DNA of 64,000 nt from Rhodosporidiobolus odoratus (taxonomy: Eukaryota > Basidiomycota > Microbotryomycetes > Sporidiobolales > Sporidiobolaceae). The position numbers were made by a program, and so were the translations under genes. Below, piece after piece: positions 54,990-64,000 of this stretch; the stretch's first letter is position 1, and the number at the start of each line of letters is the position of its first letter. Below the pieces are notes generated by a model. The model had not been told where the DNA came from and made no database searches. It saw only the letters and a list, made by a program, of their open reading frames with translations. The stretch lies in assembly GCA_034387635.1 (NCBI GenBank), contig JAOANU010000002.1, forward strand, positions 1,054,001-1,118,000. The letters run 5' to 3'.

Positions 54990-55320
54990 CGACACTGTTT
55001 ATTGGTTGTTTGCGGCGGCTTCACCACTGTCTTGCCCTGAGGGGTCGCGTTCTTGTGTCTTGTGTAACATGCCGTTCTTATCAAGATTGGTCCTTCGAGC
55101 TCATCAGTCAGCGTCGACGGAGTCGTATGGCGAGTTCGAGGTTTCTTTGCCTTGCGTCTCGCTCATCCTCTACAGGATAACGTACCACGTTACGGAGCAA
55201 GCCAGTCTCGTCTCGATCGTGCTACTTCGACGTCCACGTCACAAGCAAGTATCCTGACCTGTAGCCTTCAAATGCCACCTTGGCTTGTCTGACTTATTGT
55301 CTTCCGGCGCTTCCGCTTTC
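54990..55320. other. Convergent 3' region after the polymerase gene
   Basis: About 330 bases between the polymerase stop and the stop of the minus-strand gene. No gene seen. Confidence 0.5.
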
Positions 55321-56148
55321 TCAGGCTTCCGTCGTACACCTCCGAGTCCCCTGGCTGGGCTTGTGAGAGGTAGGTATTCCCGTCATGGGGGGAAAGAGAC
55401 GGAAGAAGGTGCGGAAGCAAGAAGTGACATCGGCAAGAAGGTTGAAGAAGGCAGGGGATAATATGAGATATGCATCGGGAGCGGAATGGTAGTCGTCGGC
55501 GATACCAGCTTCTACGGTAGCGAAAGATTGGGTCGCCGACGTGCAGAGGGTGATGGGGCACAGCGCGTTGAGGTCGATATCAGGAAAGTCGGCAGTACTG
55601 ATCACGGTCGCGTCTTGGAGGGCGAGACCAAACGTGTGCGAAAGCGATTTGATGTCCTGCAACCTGAGTAGGAGAAGGTGAGCGGGTATAGTCGAAGGCA
55701 TACGGGACAAGAGGCGGACCTTCTCTGCGATGTGCACGAGCTGGGGCAGTCCACCGTTCTCGAAGAAGTTGTCCACGCAGGAATCGCATGCTTGGAAATG
55801 ACAGAGGGACATGTCGCCATTCAACTCGTCGAGGCGGTCACCAGGGTGGCTATCGCACCCCTCGCAATTGCATGAGCTGTCCTTCTCCTCGATATGGTAG
55901 TCATCGACGAGATTGACCTCGTCCGAATATAGAGCTTCGCGGCAGACTTGCAGCTTGACGAGTTCGATGAGCTCGCCGGGTAGGTTCGCAATCATCACCT
56001 TGCGTGACCCATCAAAGTTGAGTGTCCGGTTTTTCTTCCGCAACTCGAGCAGCCTGAAGGTTCTCAACGCAGGTCCGGCAGTCCTCCAGGCGGGGCCGGC
56101 GACGCGAAGATTGCTGGCGCTGACAAAGAGATCCCAGGCGTAACACAT
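55321..56148 (-). CDS. Uncharacterised Cys-containing protein, paralogue A
   Basis: One open frame of 275 residues from an ATG at 56148. I do not recognise the family. An N-terminal F-box-like helix pair reads IANLPGELIELVKLQV. A Cys-rich centre follows: SSCNCEGCDSHPGDRLDEL, then CHFQACDSCVDNFFENG and LPQLVHIAEKVRLL. The same order of elements (helix with P-x-E and KLQV, paired cysteines, C-x-x-C, then LP-L) occurs in the divergent gene at 56527-57425, so the two are paralogues. The last third here reads less like the partner and an intron may be missing near the end. Likely a lineage-specific expansion; no function is implied. Confidence 0.58.
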   Translation of the reverse strand: MCYAWDLFVSASNLRVAGPAWRTAGPALRTFRLLELRKKNRTLNFDGSRKVMIANLPGELIELVKLQVCREALYSDEVNLVDDYHIEEKDSSCNCEGCDSHPGDRLDELNGDMSLCHFQACDSCVDNFFENGGLPQLVHIAEKVRLLSRMPSTIPAHLLLLRLQDIKSLSHTFGLALQDATVISTADFPDIDLNALCPITLCTSATQSFATVEAGIADDYHSAPDAYLILSPAFFNLLADVTSCFRTFFRLFPPMTGIPTSHKPSQGTRRCTTEA

Positions 56149-56526
56149 TCTACGGTTGATGAAATTGGGAGCGAAGTGAGGGGGAATGCGGCGGCCGAAG
56201 TCGAGAGGCGGTACGGGCCGGGCAGACTAGGATCAGCACTGGCGATTCGACGGCGGATCTGTAGCGCAGGCTCTCGCGCTTGATCCGAGTGTATCGAAGT
56301 GGACAAAGTAGAGGGGCAAGACGCGAGACCTAGACGACCGTTCTTGTCGACGTTCATCCATCCTGCTCACCTGAGCTACTGCGATACTAGGCTAGACATA
56401 GCCACAACCAGCGGCAGGACTTGTCAGTACCAGTACACGATTCTTCCTCCTATCATCTCCGTCTCCCTCAACATAACCATCGTAGCGGTCAATGCGTCTT
56501 GATACTCACCTGTGCTGCCCTGTAGG
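56149..56526. promoter_or_regulatory. Shared region between divergent paralogues
   Basis: About 380 bases between the start codons of the paralogous pair. No coding sequence seen. Joint regulation is possible but not shown. Confidence 0.45.
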
Positions 56527-57425
56527 ATGTGCAAAGCCAGAACCCACGTCCTATACGGCATCGCCGTACGCACCTCGACTCTCCTTTTCGCCATCGACGC
56601 TTGGCCCAAACTGCAAGGACCTCTTCGCTTTTTTGATCTGCTTGCCTTGCGCTTGAGGCGCGGAACCTTCAGTGCCATTGGTGAAGCCATCGAGCGCATC
56701 CCGCTCGAAGTGTGGGACATGATCAAGCTGCAAGTCGCAGATTCTGAAGTGAATGATGCGGAGGAAGAGCTCGTGGGAGACCTGGGGCAAACACTCGCAG
56801 GCTTCCCGTGTCCCGGCGGATGCTGCAGGGGAAGTAAGCCACTTGTATGGGAGAGCCTTTGCGACAGGCCGGACGGCTGCGAAGAATGCTGGGAGATCTT
56901 TTGTGACTACCTCCCCAACCTGTGGCATGAAACGAATGCAAAAGTGCGTGGTAGTCCACAACCACCCATGAAGCTCGACTCACACCTGTCCCGCAGAAAC
57001 TAGCCAAACTCCTTGAGCCATTTGGCCTCGTCCTCGGGGCGCCCGAAGTCCTCAAGACCAACGACAAATTCCTTTTTGACCTTACTTGCGCCACCTTCCT
57101 CTCCCTTTCCATCCCCAGCCTCTTTGGCGCTCCCTCTTCCCCTCTCGAAGCACTCTGGGGCGGCGACGAAGTCCCTGATGGTATCGCCGTTGCCGAACTT
57201 CCGACTGCCCTGCCCAGCAACACCAATGCCCGCTTCTCTGCCCTTGTCAAGCTCATGCGCCTTGAAGTGCTCAGCGTCTCCCAACATGCCTCTCCACCCG
57301 TTTACGAAGAGAGGAAGTACAGGAAGATCCTCAAGGAGCACGCGATCAGGACTTTCAAGCCGGTCAAGCTCAGCGAGATGCGGCCGCAGTGGAAGGTCGT
57401 GACGACATGCGAGAGTAACTGGTAG
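56527..57425 (+). CDS. Uncharacterised Cys-containing protein, paralogue B
   Basis: Two exons (56527-56943, 56997-57425) give 281 residues; the ATG at 56527 is the first in frame. The F-box-like start reads IERIPLEVWDMIKLQVADSE. A Cys-rich part follows (FPCPGGCCRGSKPLVWESLC, then CEECWEIFCDYLPNLWHE). The C-terminal half is a fold with LGAPEVLKTNDKFLFDLTCA, NARFSALVKLMRLEVLSVSQ and the closing EERKYRKILKEHAIRTFKPV. The pattern of cysteines and the P-x-E...KLQV helix match the divergent gene on the other strand. I cannot name the family. The intron (GTGCGT...CGCAG, 53 bases) joins AK to KLAKLLEPFG in frame. F-box function is only suggested by the short N-terminal motif. Confidence 0.65.
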
Positions 57426-58034
57426 GCGCTTGGGCTAGGCGAAGGGTGCTGCACCAGTCCACAGTAGGTTATGAGCTTGAAACAGGTATCGGTGTTTTTC
57501 CTCTTCTCCTGACCAACCTTCTTCCCACGGACGCTATACAGCTGGTCTCGCTTCCTCAACGCATCCTCCTTCTTACAGTGCAGCGCTACGCCACAGGCCA
57601 TCCACTCGTAGGCGCGAGATTCTGACACCGCTGTTGCCAACTCCCGCTTTACCCCCTCAATCATCCTCCTCTCGCCCCGCTCTCGTATTTTGCATCGGCG
57701 GCCCTCGCAAGGCTATACCTTGACTCGTGATGCTGTAAACTCCTCTCGATATCATTTTGGCTGCGAATATTCGCCTCTCGCTTATCCACTCGCTCTGACC
57801 TTACATGGCCGCACCGACATGTGTCTCCTCTCCTTCGCGCGATTCGCGGATGTCTGAGAGCGCTTGGGAGGGCAAAGCGGACTCGCGGCGTGACCTGAGA
57901 GATGACTTCCTCGGTCCTTCTGGTCTTTCTTCCTTTCTCCCGTCCCTTTCAGTCTGTCACTCGTCTCTCTTCTCTCGATCTACTCTCAACCTATACACCT
58001 GCACTTGCAATAACCTCTTCCTCTCTGCCCCATT
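57426..58034. other. Intergenic region before the truncated secreted-protein copy
   Basis: About 610 bases. The last 45 bases before 58035 resemble the 5' leader of the Trp-rich secreted gene on the opposite strand (ACTTGCAATAACCTCTTCCT versus AATTGCAACAATCTCTTCCT). No gene seen in the rest. Confidence 0.5.
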
Positions 58035-58313
58035 ATGAGGCTTTCTCTCCTCTTCTACTCCCTCACCCTCGCTGGCACTCTCGCCTTCCCTGCCGCCGTC
58101 CCTCCCTCCGAGTCAAATGCCCTCGACCTCGAGACGCGCGAACCTACTCCTGCTCCTCTCCCCGAGCCCGTTCACCTCGACTCCGGGTTGAGAAGGTCAA
58201 AATCTGAGTCGACGACTCTTCCTCGCAATAGACAATCCTTGTGCTGCGTGAATGGGAACTTACACTCCTCTCGAGAGGGTAGCGCAGTCCGAGGTCCACC
58301 CCATGCAAGGTAG
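58035..58313 (+). pseudogene. Truncated inverted copy of the Trp-rich secreted-protein gene
   Basis: An ATG opens a 92-codon frame whose first 50 residues are a close copy of the signal peptide and pro-region of the gene at 60731-61502: RLSLLFYSLTLAGTLAFPAA followed by VPPSESNALDLETREP, against KLSILLSSLTLAGTLAFSAA and VPPSDSTALDLEKREP. Similarity extends into the 5' leader but stops near 58190; the Trp-rich mature part and its introns are absent, and the remaining 42 codons are unrelated low-quality sequence. I read it as a 5'-only duplicate that has lost its mature region. A short secreted peptide could still be made. Confidence 0.65.
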
Positions 58314-59288
58314 ACAGAAGCAAAGGGATCAGGCCACTTTTGTCCCCTGTGCTTTTCCTCCTTATAATCTTCCCTCTATCACACAATAGGCAGCATGAGT
58401 AATTTGCAGCAGGACGGGACTGTGTGGCCCTCGACCTACAAGGAACGTGCAGACCTAGGTCGTTTCGTCGTCCTCTTCCTTCCGAGCCTTTTTCCTTGCC
58501 TCGTCTGATCATCAACCTGCTTTGAGGCCTTGAGAAGGTCATGGAGTGCATCAAGGAGCGCGACATAGCCCGCGCAAATGGGACGGCTCCACCTCCGCAT
58601 ATTGGAGAGTCTGGTTGACCCGCCAGCCAACCTGTCCCACCACGTGTTTGCAACTTCCTGACACCTGAGCAACGTCGAGCAATTCTCGACGTTCCCGACG
58701 ATGAGCTGGAATCTCATTTCTCCGTGGCGAGGTGCCCTGCCAAGGAGGCGGGCATGTGAGAGAAAGGTGTACTCTCTCTGTTCTCTCCCGTGTCCTTTTC
58801 TGCTTCTGCAAAGGGCGAGCTGACAATCTGTTCCTCTTGCAAACAGGCTTGTCGGCCTGTCCCGACATTGTGCCGCAGCTGAGTCGGTTGAAGAGGACGA
58901 AACCGAGGAGGATGAAGCAAGGCTTGTAGGTTCGACGACGACACGATGACCGTCAAATGCGATCGAAGGCTGGTAGCGCTGGTAGAGACGCTTCGAGGCT
59001 TTCAAGGCCCGCTGTTTCCTCCCTCATTTCCACCTCCGCTCTGCTAAGCCGCGCATCAGACCTCTCATTTCCGCATGCCGCTCGTCCTTCTCACGACGAC
59101 CCAGAGATCCTATGCGTGCTCCGTTGTGATCAGAAAGTATGGTAAGGTAGGCTACGAGAAGCGGGAAAAGCAAGAGGAAGATGGTAGAGTCCGTGTTTGT
59201 CAAGCTAGGAAAGGATATGTCTGCGCATTGTGAAGAGTCAGCGCTATCGAAGGAGCAGTGTCAGCGTGAAGTCAGCGGCTCACCTCAA
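58314..59288. other. Region with a possible degenerate small minus-strand gene
   Basis: About 975 bases. On the minus strand an ATG at 58868 (MSGQADKP) is followed by a GTTTGC donor and possible further exons down to about 58436, including CAGYVALLDALHDLLKASKQ with good codon use, but I could not join the pieces into one convincing frame. It may be a decayed small gene. Otherwise nothing supported. Confidence 0.3.
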
Positions 59289-60077
59289 TCAAGCACGAAC
59301 ACGAAGACGAGCGCGTTCAGTCGACACACTCTCTAGGTGTACGCTGGTGGGCGTTCCCTCACTCGCCTGCTCTGGTGCCACTCCGTCCTTGGAGAGACCG
59401 GTATTGTCGAGGAACGAGGTGAGATCGAAGGTACCTGGAAGCCAAGATGCGCAAGTGAGCTGGAGAAGAAACAGAAAGGGAAAAGGGAAGAAGCATACCG
59501 TTCTCCCCATCCCCACCGGTCCCCGCCGCGCCGTCAATGTCGGAAAACGAGCCATTGTCGCCTCCGGTACCGATAGAGGCTGGGGTGGACGAGCCCGTGT
59601 CGACGGGCTCTTGACCAGCCGAGCTAAGGGCGGAATCGTTGTCGGGGGTCGAAGAGGTCCCTTCTGTCCAAGGTAGAGGAGGGTCCCGGTCAGAAGGGGA
59701 AAGATGACAGGCTCAGAGACATACCACTGTCACCTCCGCTGGGGAACGCGTTGGAAAGGTCGACATTGCCTACGGGAGGAAGAAGAGAGGGGCTTAGTCA
59801 ACACATGGTGAAGGCCGCAAGACAAGAAGAGACTCACTGGCTTGACCATTTCCTTCACCCGCCCCTCCTAATCCACCAGCAAAGGACGACGGATCGAAAG
59901 AATCAGCGAAGGAAGGGGCGGACGAGGATGCCGGAGTCGCTACCAGGTGCAGAAGGGTCAGCGAAAGCCAGAGGGAGAGAGGCGTGGAACCAGCGCACCC
60001 GGAGCGTCTTGCGGCACAGGAGCAGCAAGCGCGAAGGCCGAGAGGAGAAAGAAAGGGCTGAGGGTAACAAGCTGCAT
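59289..60077 (-). CDS. Small secreted acidic Ser/Gly/Asp-rich protein
   Basis: Five exons (60077-59999, 59939-59838, 59769-59725, 59663-59499, 59434-59289) give 178 residues, with the total a multiple of three. The signal peptide is clear (MQLVTLSPFFLLSAFALAAP). The mature part is low in Cys and Trp and rich in Ser, Gly, Asp and Thr (SFADSFDPSSFAGGLGGAGE; GSFSDIDGAAGTGGDGENGT), with a repeated short motif of the type F-D-x-S-S-F / FDLTSFLD / VDLSNAFP. There is no transmembrane segment and no GPI signal; the last residues (ARLRVRA) are basic. I do not know a family for it. It sits between the truncated copy and the Trp-rich gene, suggesting a local group of secreted proteins. Confidence 0.7.
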
Positions 60078-60730
60078 CTTGGTAGGGCTGGATTTGCTGA
60101 GAAGAACGGGAACGAGGCAGAAGAACGAGGATACTCGCCAGCGTATGTACCCTCAGCTGCGCTTAAAAGGCTGCGAGAAAGAACAGCGAAAAAAGTAAGC
60201 GAGGAGACTGGGACGAGGCGGGCTCGTCAGTGGCGAGATGGCGCAGGAGCAGGCCGCAGCGGACCGTCCCGAGCTACCAAGCGAGTCTAATTGTGCGACA
60301 GCGGCGCAGTCCCCCGCGTACACACTGCACTACCGGTAAGGAAAAGTGAAGGACTCGACCTTCTCAACTCGGGAGAAAACTTGCTGCTAAATCGTTGTTA
60401 CCCATGCGCCGCGAGCGCAAGCAATTGTAGTGGATCAACGGCTTCTTTCAGGCTCAGAGAAGACGGAGGGAAGGAGGAGGAAGCCGTTGTTGCACGTCGA
60501 CAACCTCGTCGACTCGAATCCTACGTGATGCTACTCAGGTAGGACGGCCGGCACAACGAAAGAGGATCAACTCAAAAGAGTGTCTGTGGAGAGAAACATC
60601 ACAAAAAAGGAGCCGCAGTGGATAACGGGGAGAAAGAGAGGAGGGGTTGAGGGAGGCGAAACTGCACTGCGAAGGGAAGCGAGGTCAGTCAGAGAAGAGA
60701 GGGAGGGGGAAAAGGAGAGCACGCACCCGC
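60078..60730. promoter_or_regulatory. Promoter region of the acidic secreted-protein gene
   Basis: About 650 bases between the start of the acidic gene and the stop of the Trp-rich gene, both on the minus strand. Short open frames here have poor codon use. No gene seen. Confidence 0.45.
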
Positions 60731-61502
60731 CTAGTCTCCGCCGCGACGGCTCCTCCAGTACCAGCCGTTACCGCGCTTGTGCCATGAGCCAGGACCGTGA
60801 GAAGGGCGAGGACGCCAGCCCCAGTGAACGGGGACGCCACACTGGTACCAGCTACGATCCCAGCGGTTGAACCAGTAGTTACGCCAGTAGCCGGGAGGAG
60901 CTGCAACAAGGACCGGTCGAAAATGAAAGGGCAGGCAAAGGGATTCGAACGACAGAAGAAAGATGAATCAGCAAGGAACTCCGATCATCTTGTACGAGGG
61001 AAAGCGAGACTTACACCACCAAGTCACCTTAATCCAGATGCGAATGAAGATGACGGGAGGCTTCCAGCCGCGAGGAGGCTGCCAACCGCGGTACGGGGCC
61101 CACCCGATGTCGCGGCCGTAGTATTGCCAGTCACGAGGACACCAACTTGGACGACCTTGACCGCGGTAGTCGACGCCGTAACCTTGACCCGAGCCTGCAA
61201 AGAAGACGGTAGGAAGAGGTGAGCGGGAAAGGGAGCGGGAAAGAGAGGAGGCGAAGCTTACTGTCCGGACTAAAGCCTTGACTGGGCGTGCCAGAGCGAG
61301 GGCTCGACACTTTGCCCTGACCTTGCCTCTTCTCGAGAGCCTCTCCTTCTCCACTCTCGACGTTGACGGGCTCGGGGAACGCAGCAGGAGCTGGTTCGCG
61401 CTTTTCGAGGTCGAGGGCAGTTGAGTCGGAGGGAGGGACGGCGGCAGAAAAGGCGAGAGTGCCAGCGAGGGTGAGCGAGGAGAGGAGAATGGAGAGCTTC
61501 AT
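60731..61502 (-). CDS. Secreted tryptophan-rich protein with Kex2-type pro-region
   Basis: Three exons (61502-61262, 61194-61015, 60900-60731) give 196 residues in one frame. The N terminus is a signal peptide (MKLSILLSSLTLAGTLAFSA) followed by an acidic pro-region with two dibasic sites (DLEKREP and EALEKRQGQG), as in Kex2-processed fungal precursors. The mature part of about 115 residues holds about 17 tryptophans and many Tyr, Arg, Gly and Pro: SWCPRDWQYYGRDIGWAPYR, GWQPPRGWKPP, VIFIRIWIKVTWW, YWRNYWFNRWDRSWYQCG and GNGWYWRSRRGGD. Only two cysteines are present in it, enough for one disulfide. No family comes to mind. The aromatic-plus-arginine composition suggests binding to glycans, wall polymers or membranes, which is inference. 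Part of its 5' end is duplicated in inverted orientation at 58035. Confidence 0.76.
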
Positions 61503-63324
61503 GTTGGTAGAGCGAGGAAGAGATTGTTGCAATTGCTGGTGAGTTAAATTGCTGAAAGAAGAAGGGAAGAGAGAGGGACGAGGGAGTAAAGGGAGGGGGA
61601 GAAGGCAGAGACCTCGGTATCCCCGGGTCACAGGAGCGTGAGACCGTACAGCTGGGCATCGTGCACCTCTGTTGTGCGGTGCACGTCAGGTCGAGCGGTG
61701 CTGCCTCGTACGACGGCGACTGCACGAGCAAAGGCACGGCCAGGAAGCACAGAAGGACTCCTACGACACCGCATAGCGGTGGCAATAATGCTAGCTACGA
61801 TCTCAGACAGGGTCAAAGAGCGAGAGCCAATAGAGGAGGTGGAGAGCGAGCCGCCTGAAAAAGCGGTGTCGATCAGGCGAGGGAGGCTCCGCTGACTACA
61901 TCGAAGAATCTCTGTCAGCAAAGTAGGAAGGTGCGCACAAGGTACGTAATAAGGCGCACACCTAATCTTTGCCGACGAATCCTGTCGAAAGCCCAGTCTG
62001 TCGAGATCCCCCAATATCGGGACGGTCGCTCGGCACCTGCTCCAATCTTCGCTCGACTGGTGGTGCCTCACAGGGAAAGGGAGGGACTGCACAATCAGCT
62101 GTCTTACGTAGGGGTAGTGGTAGAAAGAATGGGTCTCGCAAGCAGTGGATGCAGTAGATGCAGCGAAGTAGAGACGTCCTTCCTCGACGAGAGAGCGGTG
62201 GCCCGGCGATGGGTCAGCCCGAGCCGCACGCTCGTTACAGCAGCCTCGTGCGTGGAATCTGATGCTAGAAGTTACTCGACAAGCGGGCAAGCCGCGTGAC
62301 AAGACAGCTACGGAGGCGAGTGAGAATTTAGTGATGGTTGTAGAGGAGCAGGGTACACGTCGGTCGCACCAACGCACCTCGCTCGTTGGGAAGCGGCTTG
62401 CAATCTCAAAGTGCCGAAGGAGGTCGAAAGGAGCCCGGTCGGCTAGTCGAGCGCGTGAACACCAGAAGAATTGGCTACGACACCTCTGAGCCGCGCCGTC
62501 CAGTCATCACTGGCCTCAATGGCAAGCCAGGTCGTACTCCCGCTGGTGTCCTCATCACGACACGCGCTCGAAAGAAGTCGAACTCCTACCCACGCTCTCG
62601 ACCGCTGCTGAAGTGCTGGCAAGCCGGCACCTGCCGTGGATAGAGGCGCAGCTTGGATGGTACGCACCGCCGTTCCCCGATTCGTCCCTTCCCCCCCTTC
62701 AACCGCCCGCTCTAGCTACATGACTTCCCTCCGCTGCACCCGCTATGCGAGTTGCATTCACCTGCAGTTACACAGGAAGTGTCGGCGCCTGTCAAATGGG
62801 AGACCCGCAACTTGCCATCCGCCCCGGCGGAGTATGGCGGAGAGGGCGGAGCTGGAGGTCGACGCCTTGCAGAGCCACTGTACGCCCGACTCAAGTGGCG
62901 AGCCAGCTGAGCGGCGTTGTCAAGCGGTCCCGGTATAAGCTCAATCACACTCCTTCCGCAACCTTCGCCGAGCTTCACTTCGTGGGACAAGATCGGCTGG
63001 CATCTTTTCTGTCTCGCGCAACGACCAAGCCGAGTCGGAGAGATGTCGTGAGACAAGCCTCACAATCTTTTCTACGGAGACAGCCAATCTTCTGTCTCTC
63101 TTCGGTCCTTCCGCTTTCCCCCGACGTTATTCTGGCCTCTTTCGGCCGCGTCGCTGCCTCCGACTGCGCAGCCCGGCCTCTCGCCACTTTGGGGCCTGGA
63201 AGTGAGACTGCTGATCCGGGCATCGAGCATCTAATCAGTTCTGCACCCTGCTTCTCTCCCTCGCTCTTCATTCAAGCTCAGCGTCCCCTACCCGCTCCCG
63301 CCTGCACTCGACAAGCCCTCAACA
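61503..63324. other. Long region between the Trp-rich gene and the MFS transporter
   Basis: About 1.8 kb. It holds the promoters of the two divergent genes. A 249-codon minus-strand open frame (62377-61628) lacks an ATG at its start and has poor codon use. A plus-strand stretch at 62455-62643 (RIGYDTSEPRRPVITGLNGK) has gene-like codons, but other frames there are equally open and no join was found. No gene is called. Confidence 0.45.
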
Positions 63325-63944
63325 ATGTCAGAAGTTCGCTCCCAGCCTTATGCGGAGCGCAAGCCACCTTCTCTGTCCGGCCTTGACCACGACGAAAAGC
63401 GCTCTCTGTCGTCGACTGGCACTCACGCTGGCGAGAAGAAGGCGGCACAAGCGTCGGACGAGCCGAGCTTCAAAAGTCGCGGCGTCGTCGGCGTGGAAGC
63501 CATGGCTCGTGCTGCGGCCGTGAGCAAGAAGGGCAAGTACTCGCTGTGGGCGCTTGCGGTGTTGATCTATCTCCTGCAGTGGGTGGTAGGTCGACCTCTC
63601 CTTCACTTTGTCTGTAGCAAAGCGCTGACTCGCCGTCCAATACGTGCAGGCCGCAATGGCGTCCTCGTGAGTCTCCTTATGGGTTTCCCGCGTTTTTTCC
63701 TCCTATTATTCGGACCTGATGCCTCTTTTCCGTCGGGCAGGATGACATCGAGTCTGTCCGTGTTTGCGACTTCCTCGTTCCAGCAGCACTCTACCGGACT
63801 CTCCGCTCTTTCCGTCGCGACCTCCATCATCGGCAGTGTCTGCCTGCCTTTCCTTTCCAAACTGTCCGACGTCTTCGGTCGGCCTCACATCTATGCGCTC
63901 TGCATGGTCCTGCAGGTCGTCGGCTACATCATCACGTTGAAGAG
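63325..63944 (+). CDS. MFS transporter of the siderophore-iron transporter type, N-terminal part
   Basis: Three exons are visible (63325-63585, 63650-63666, 63741-63944); the gene runs off the window. A hydrophilic N terminus (about 70 residues) ends in GVVGVEAMARAAAVSKKGKY, the lead-in usual in fungal siderophore transporters (Sit1/Arn group), followed by membrane helix 1 (SLWALAVLIYLLQWV) and MTSSLSVFATSSFQQHSTGL. Helix 2 and the MFS loop read SVCLPFLSKLSDVFGRPHIY, with the D-x-x-G-R motif. The group takes up ferric siderophores by proton symport; the substrate cannot be told from this part. The intron after LLQW could use either GTGGTA or GTAGGT; the latter is preferred. Exon 2 is 17 bases. 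Confidence 0.8.
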
Positions 63945-64000
63945 GTATGCTTGCTTCTTCTCGACATTCTCTCTACCCACTCGAGCGTTCGGCTTTTCTG

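Noticed and set aside
61628..62377. 249-codon minus-strand open frame between the Trp-rich gene and the MFS transporter
   Set aside because: No ATG at its start, poor codon use, no signal peptide or domain.
1..64000. Search for CRISPR arrays, transposons, LTRs, viral genes or rRNA
   Set aside because: No regularly spaced repeats, transposase, reverse transcriptase, capsid or rRNA sequence was recognised.

Overview
This window is eukaryotic nuclear DNA, almost certainly from a basidiomycete yeast of the Rhodotorula / Rhodosporidium / Sporobolomyces type (Pucciniomycotina, Sporidiobolales). The reasons are a GC-rich sequence with strong C-ending codon preference, dense genes on both strands, and many short introns (mostly 45-120 bases) whose donors are overwhelmingly GTGCGT, GTACGC or GTAAGT and whose acceptors are preceded by CTGAC/CTAAC-like branch sites. 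There is no rRNA, CRISPR array, transposase or viral gene. The species is an inference from gene style and content. Most gene models below were built by joining exons by eye; total coding lengths were checked to be multiples of three, and exon boundaries are given in each entry.

Layout. 0-8.5 kb: tail of a TFIIF large subunit-like gene, a secreted expansin/RlpA-like protein with a long poly-serine tract, a tristetraprolin-type CCCH zinc-finger protein and a PLAC8 protein. 8.8-17.8 kb: an NRAMP metal transporter, an intramembrane rhomboid protease and two identical, divergently oriented tRNA-Gly(CCC) genes, each with a 10-base intron. 17.8-29 kb: a 2-oxoglutarate/Fe(II) oxygenase, the ER nucleotide-sugar transporter HUT1, a multi-exon U-box-like plus TPR protein, a small C-CAP-like protein, an uncharacterised protein and an NMN adenylyltransferase-like enzyme. 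29-35 kb: one very large low-complexity protein. 35-47 kb: MTC1, then a run rich in mitochondrial genes (COX14-like, MSS1/MnmE GTPase, mitochondrial ribosome recycling factor, complex I NDUFA8) mixed with a divergent cyclophilin, a small conserved protein and tubulin cofactor C. 47-55 kb: SEC14, a large alpha/beta hydrolase and a family X DNA polymerase. 55-64 kb: accessory-looking DNA with a divergent pair of paralogous Cys-containing proteins, a cluster of small secreted proteins (one tryptophan-rich, one acidic Ser/Gly/Asp-rich, and a truncated inverted copy of the first) and the start of a siderophore-type MFS transporter.

Functional links. Two iron/metal uptake genes (NRAMP, siderophore-type transporter) lie at opposite ends and are not linked. 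The 37-47 kb block is enriched for respiratory-chain assembly and mitochondrial translation, and several neighbours there share intergenic regions of only about 80 bases between start codons. The most novel part is the secreted-protein cluster at 58-61.5 kb and the paralogous pair just before it, neither of which resembles a family I can name.
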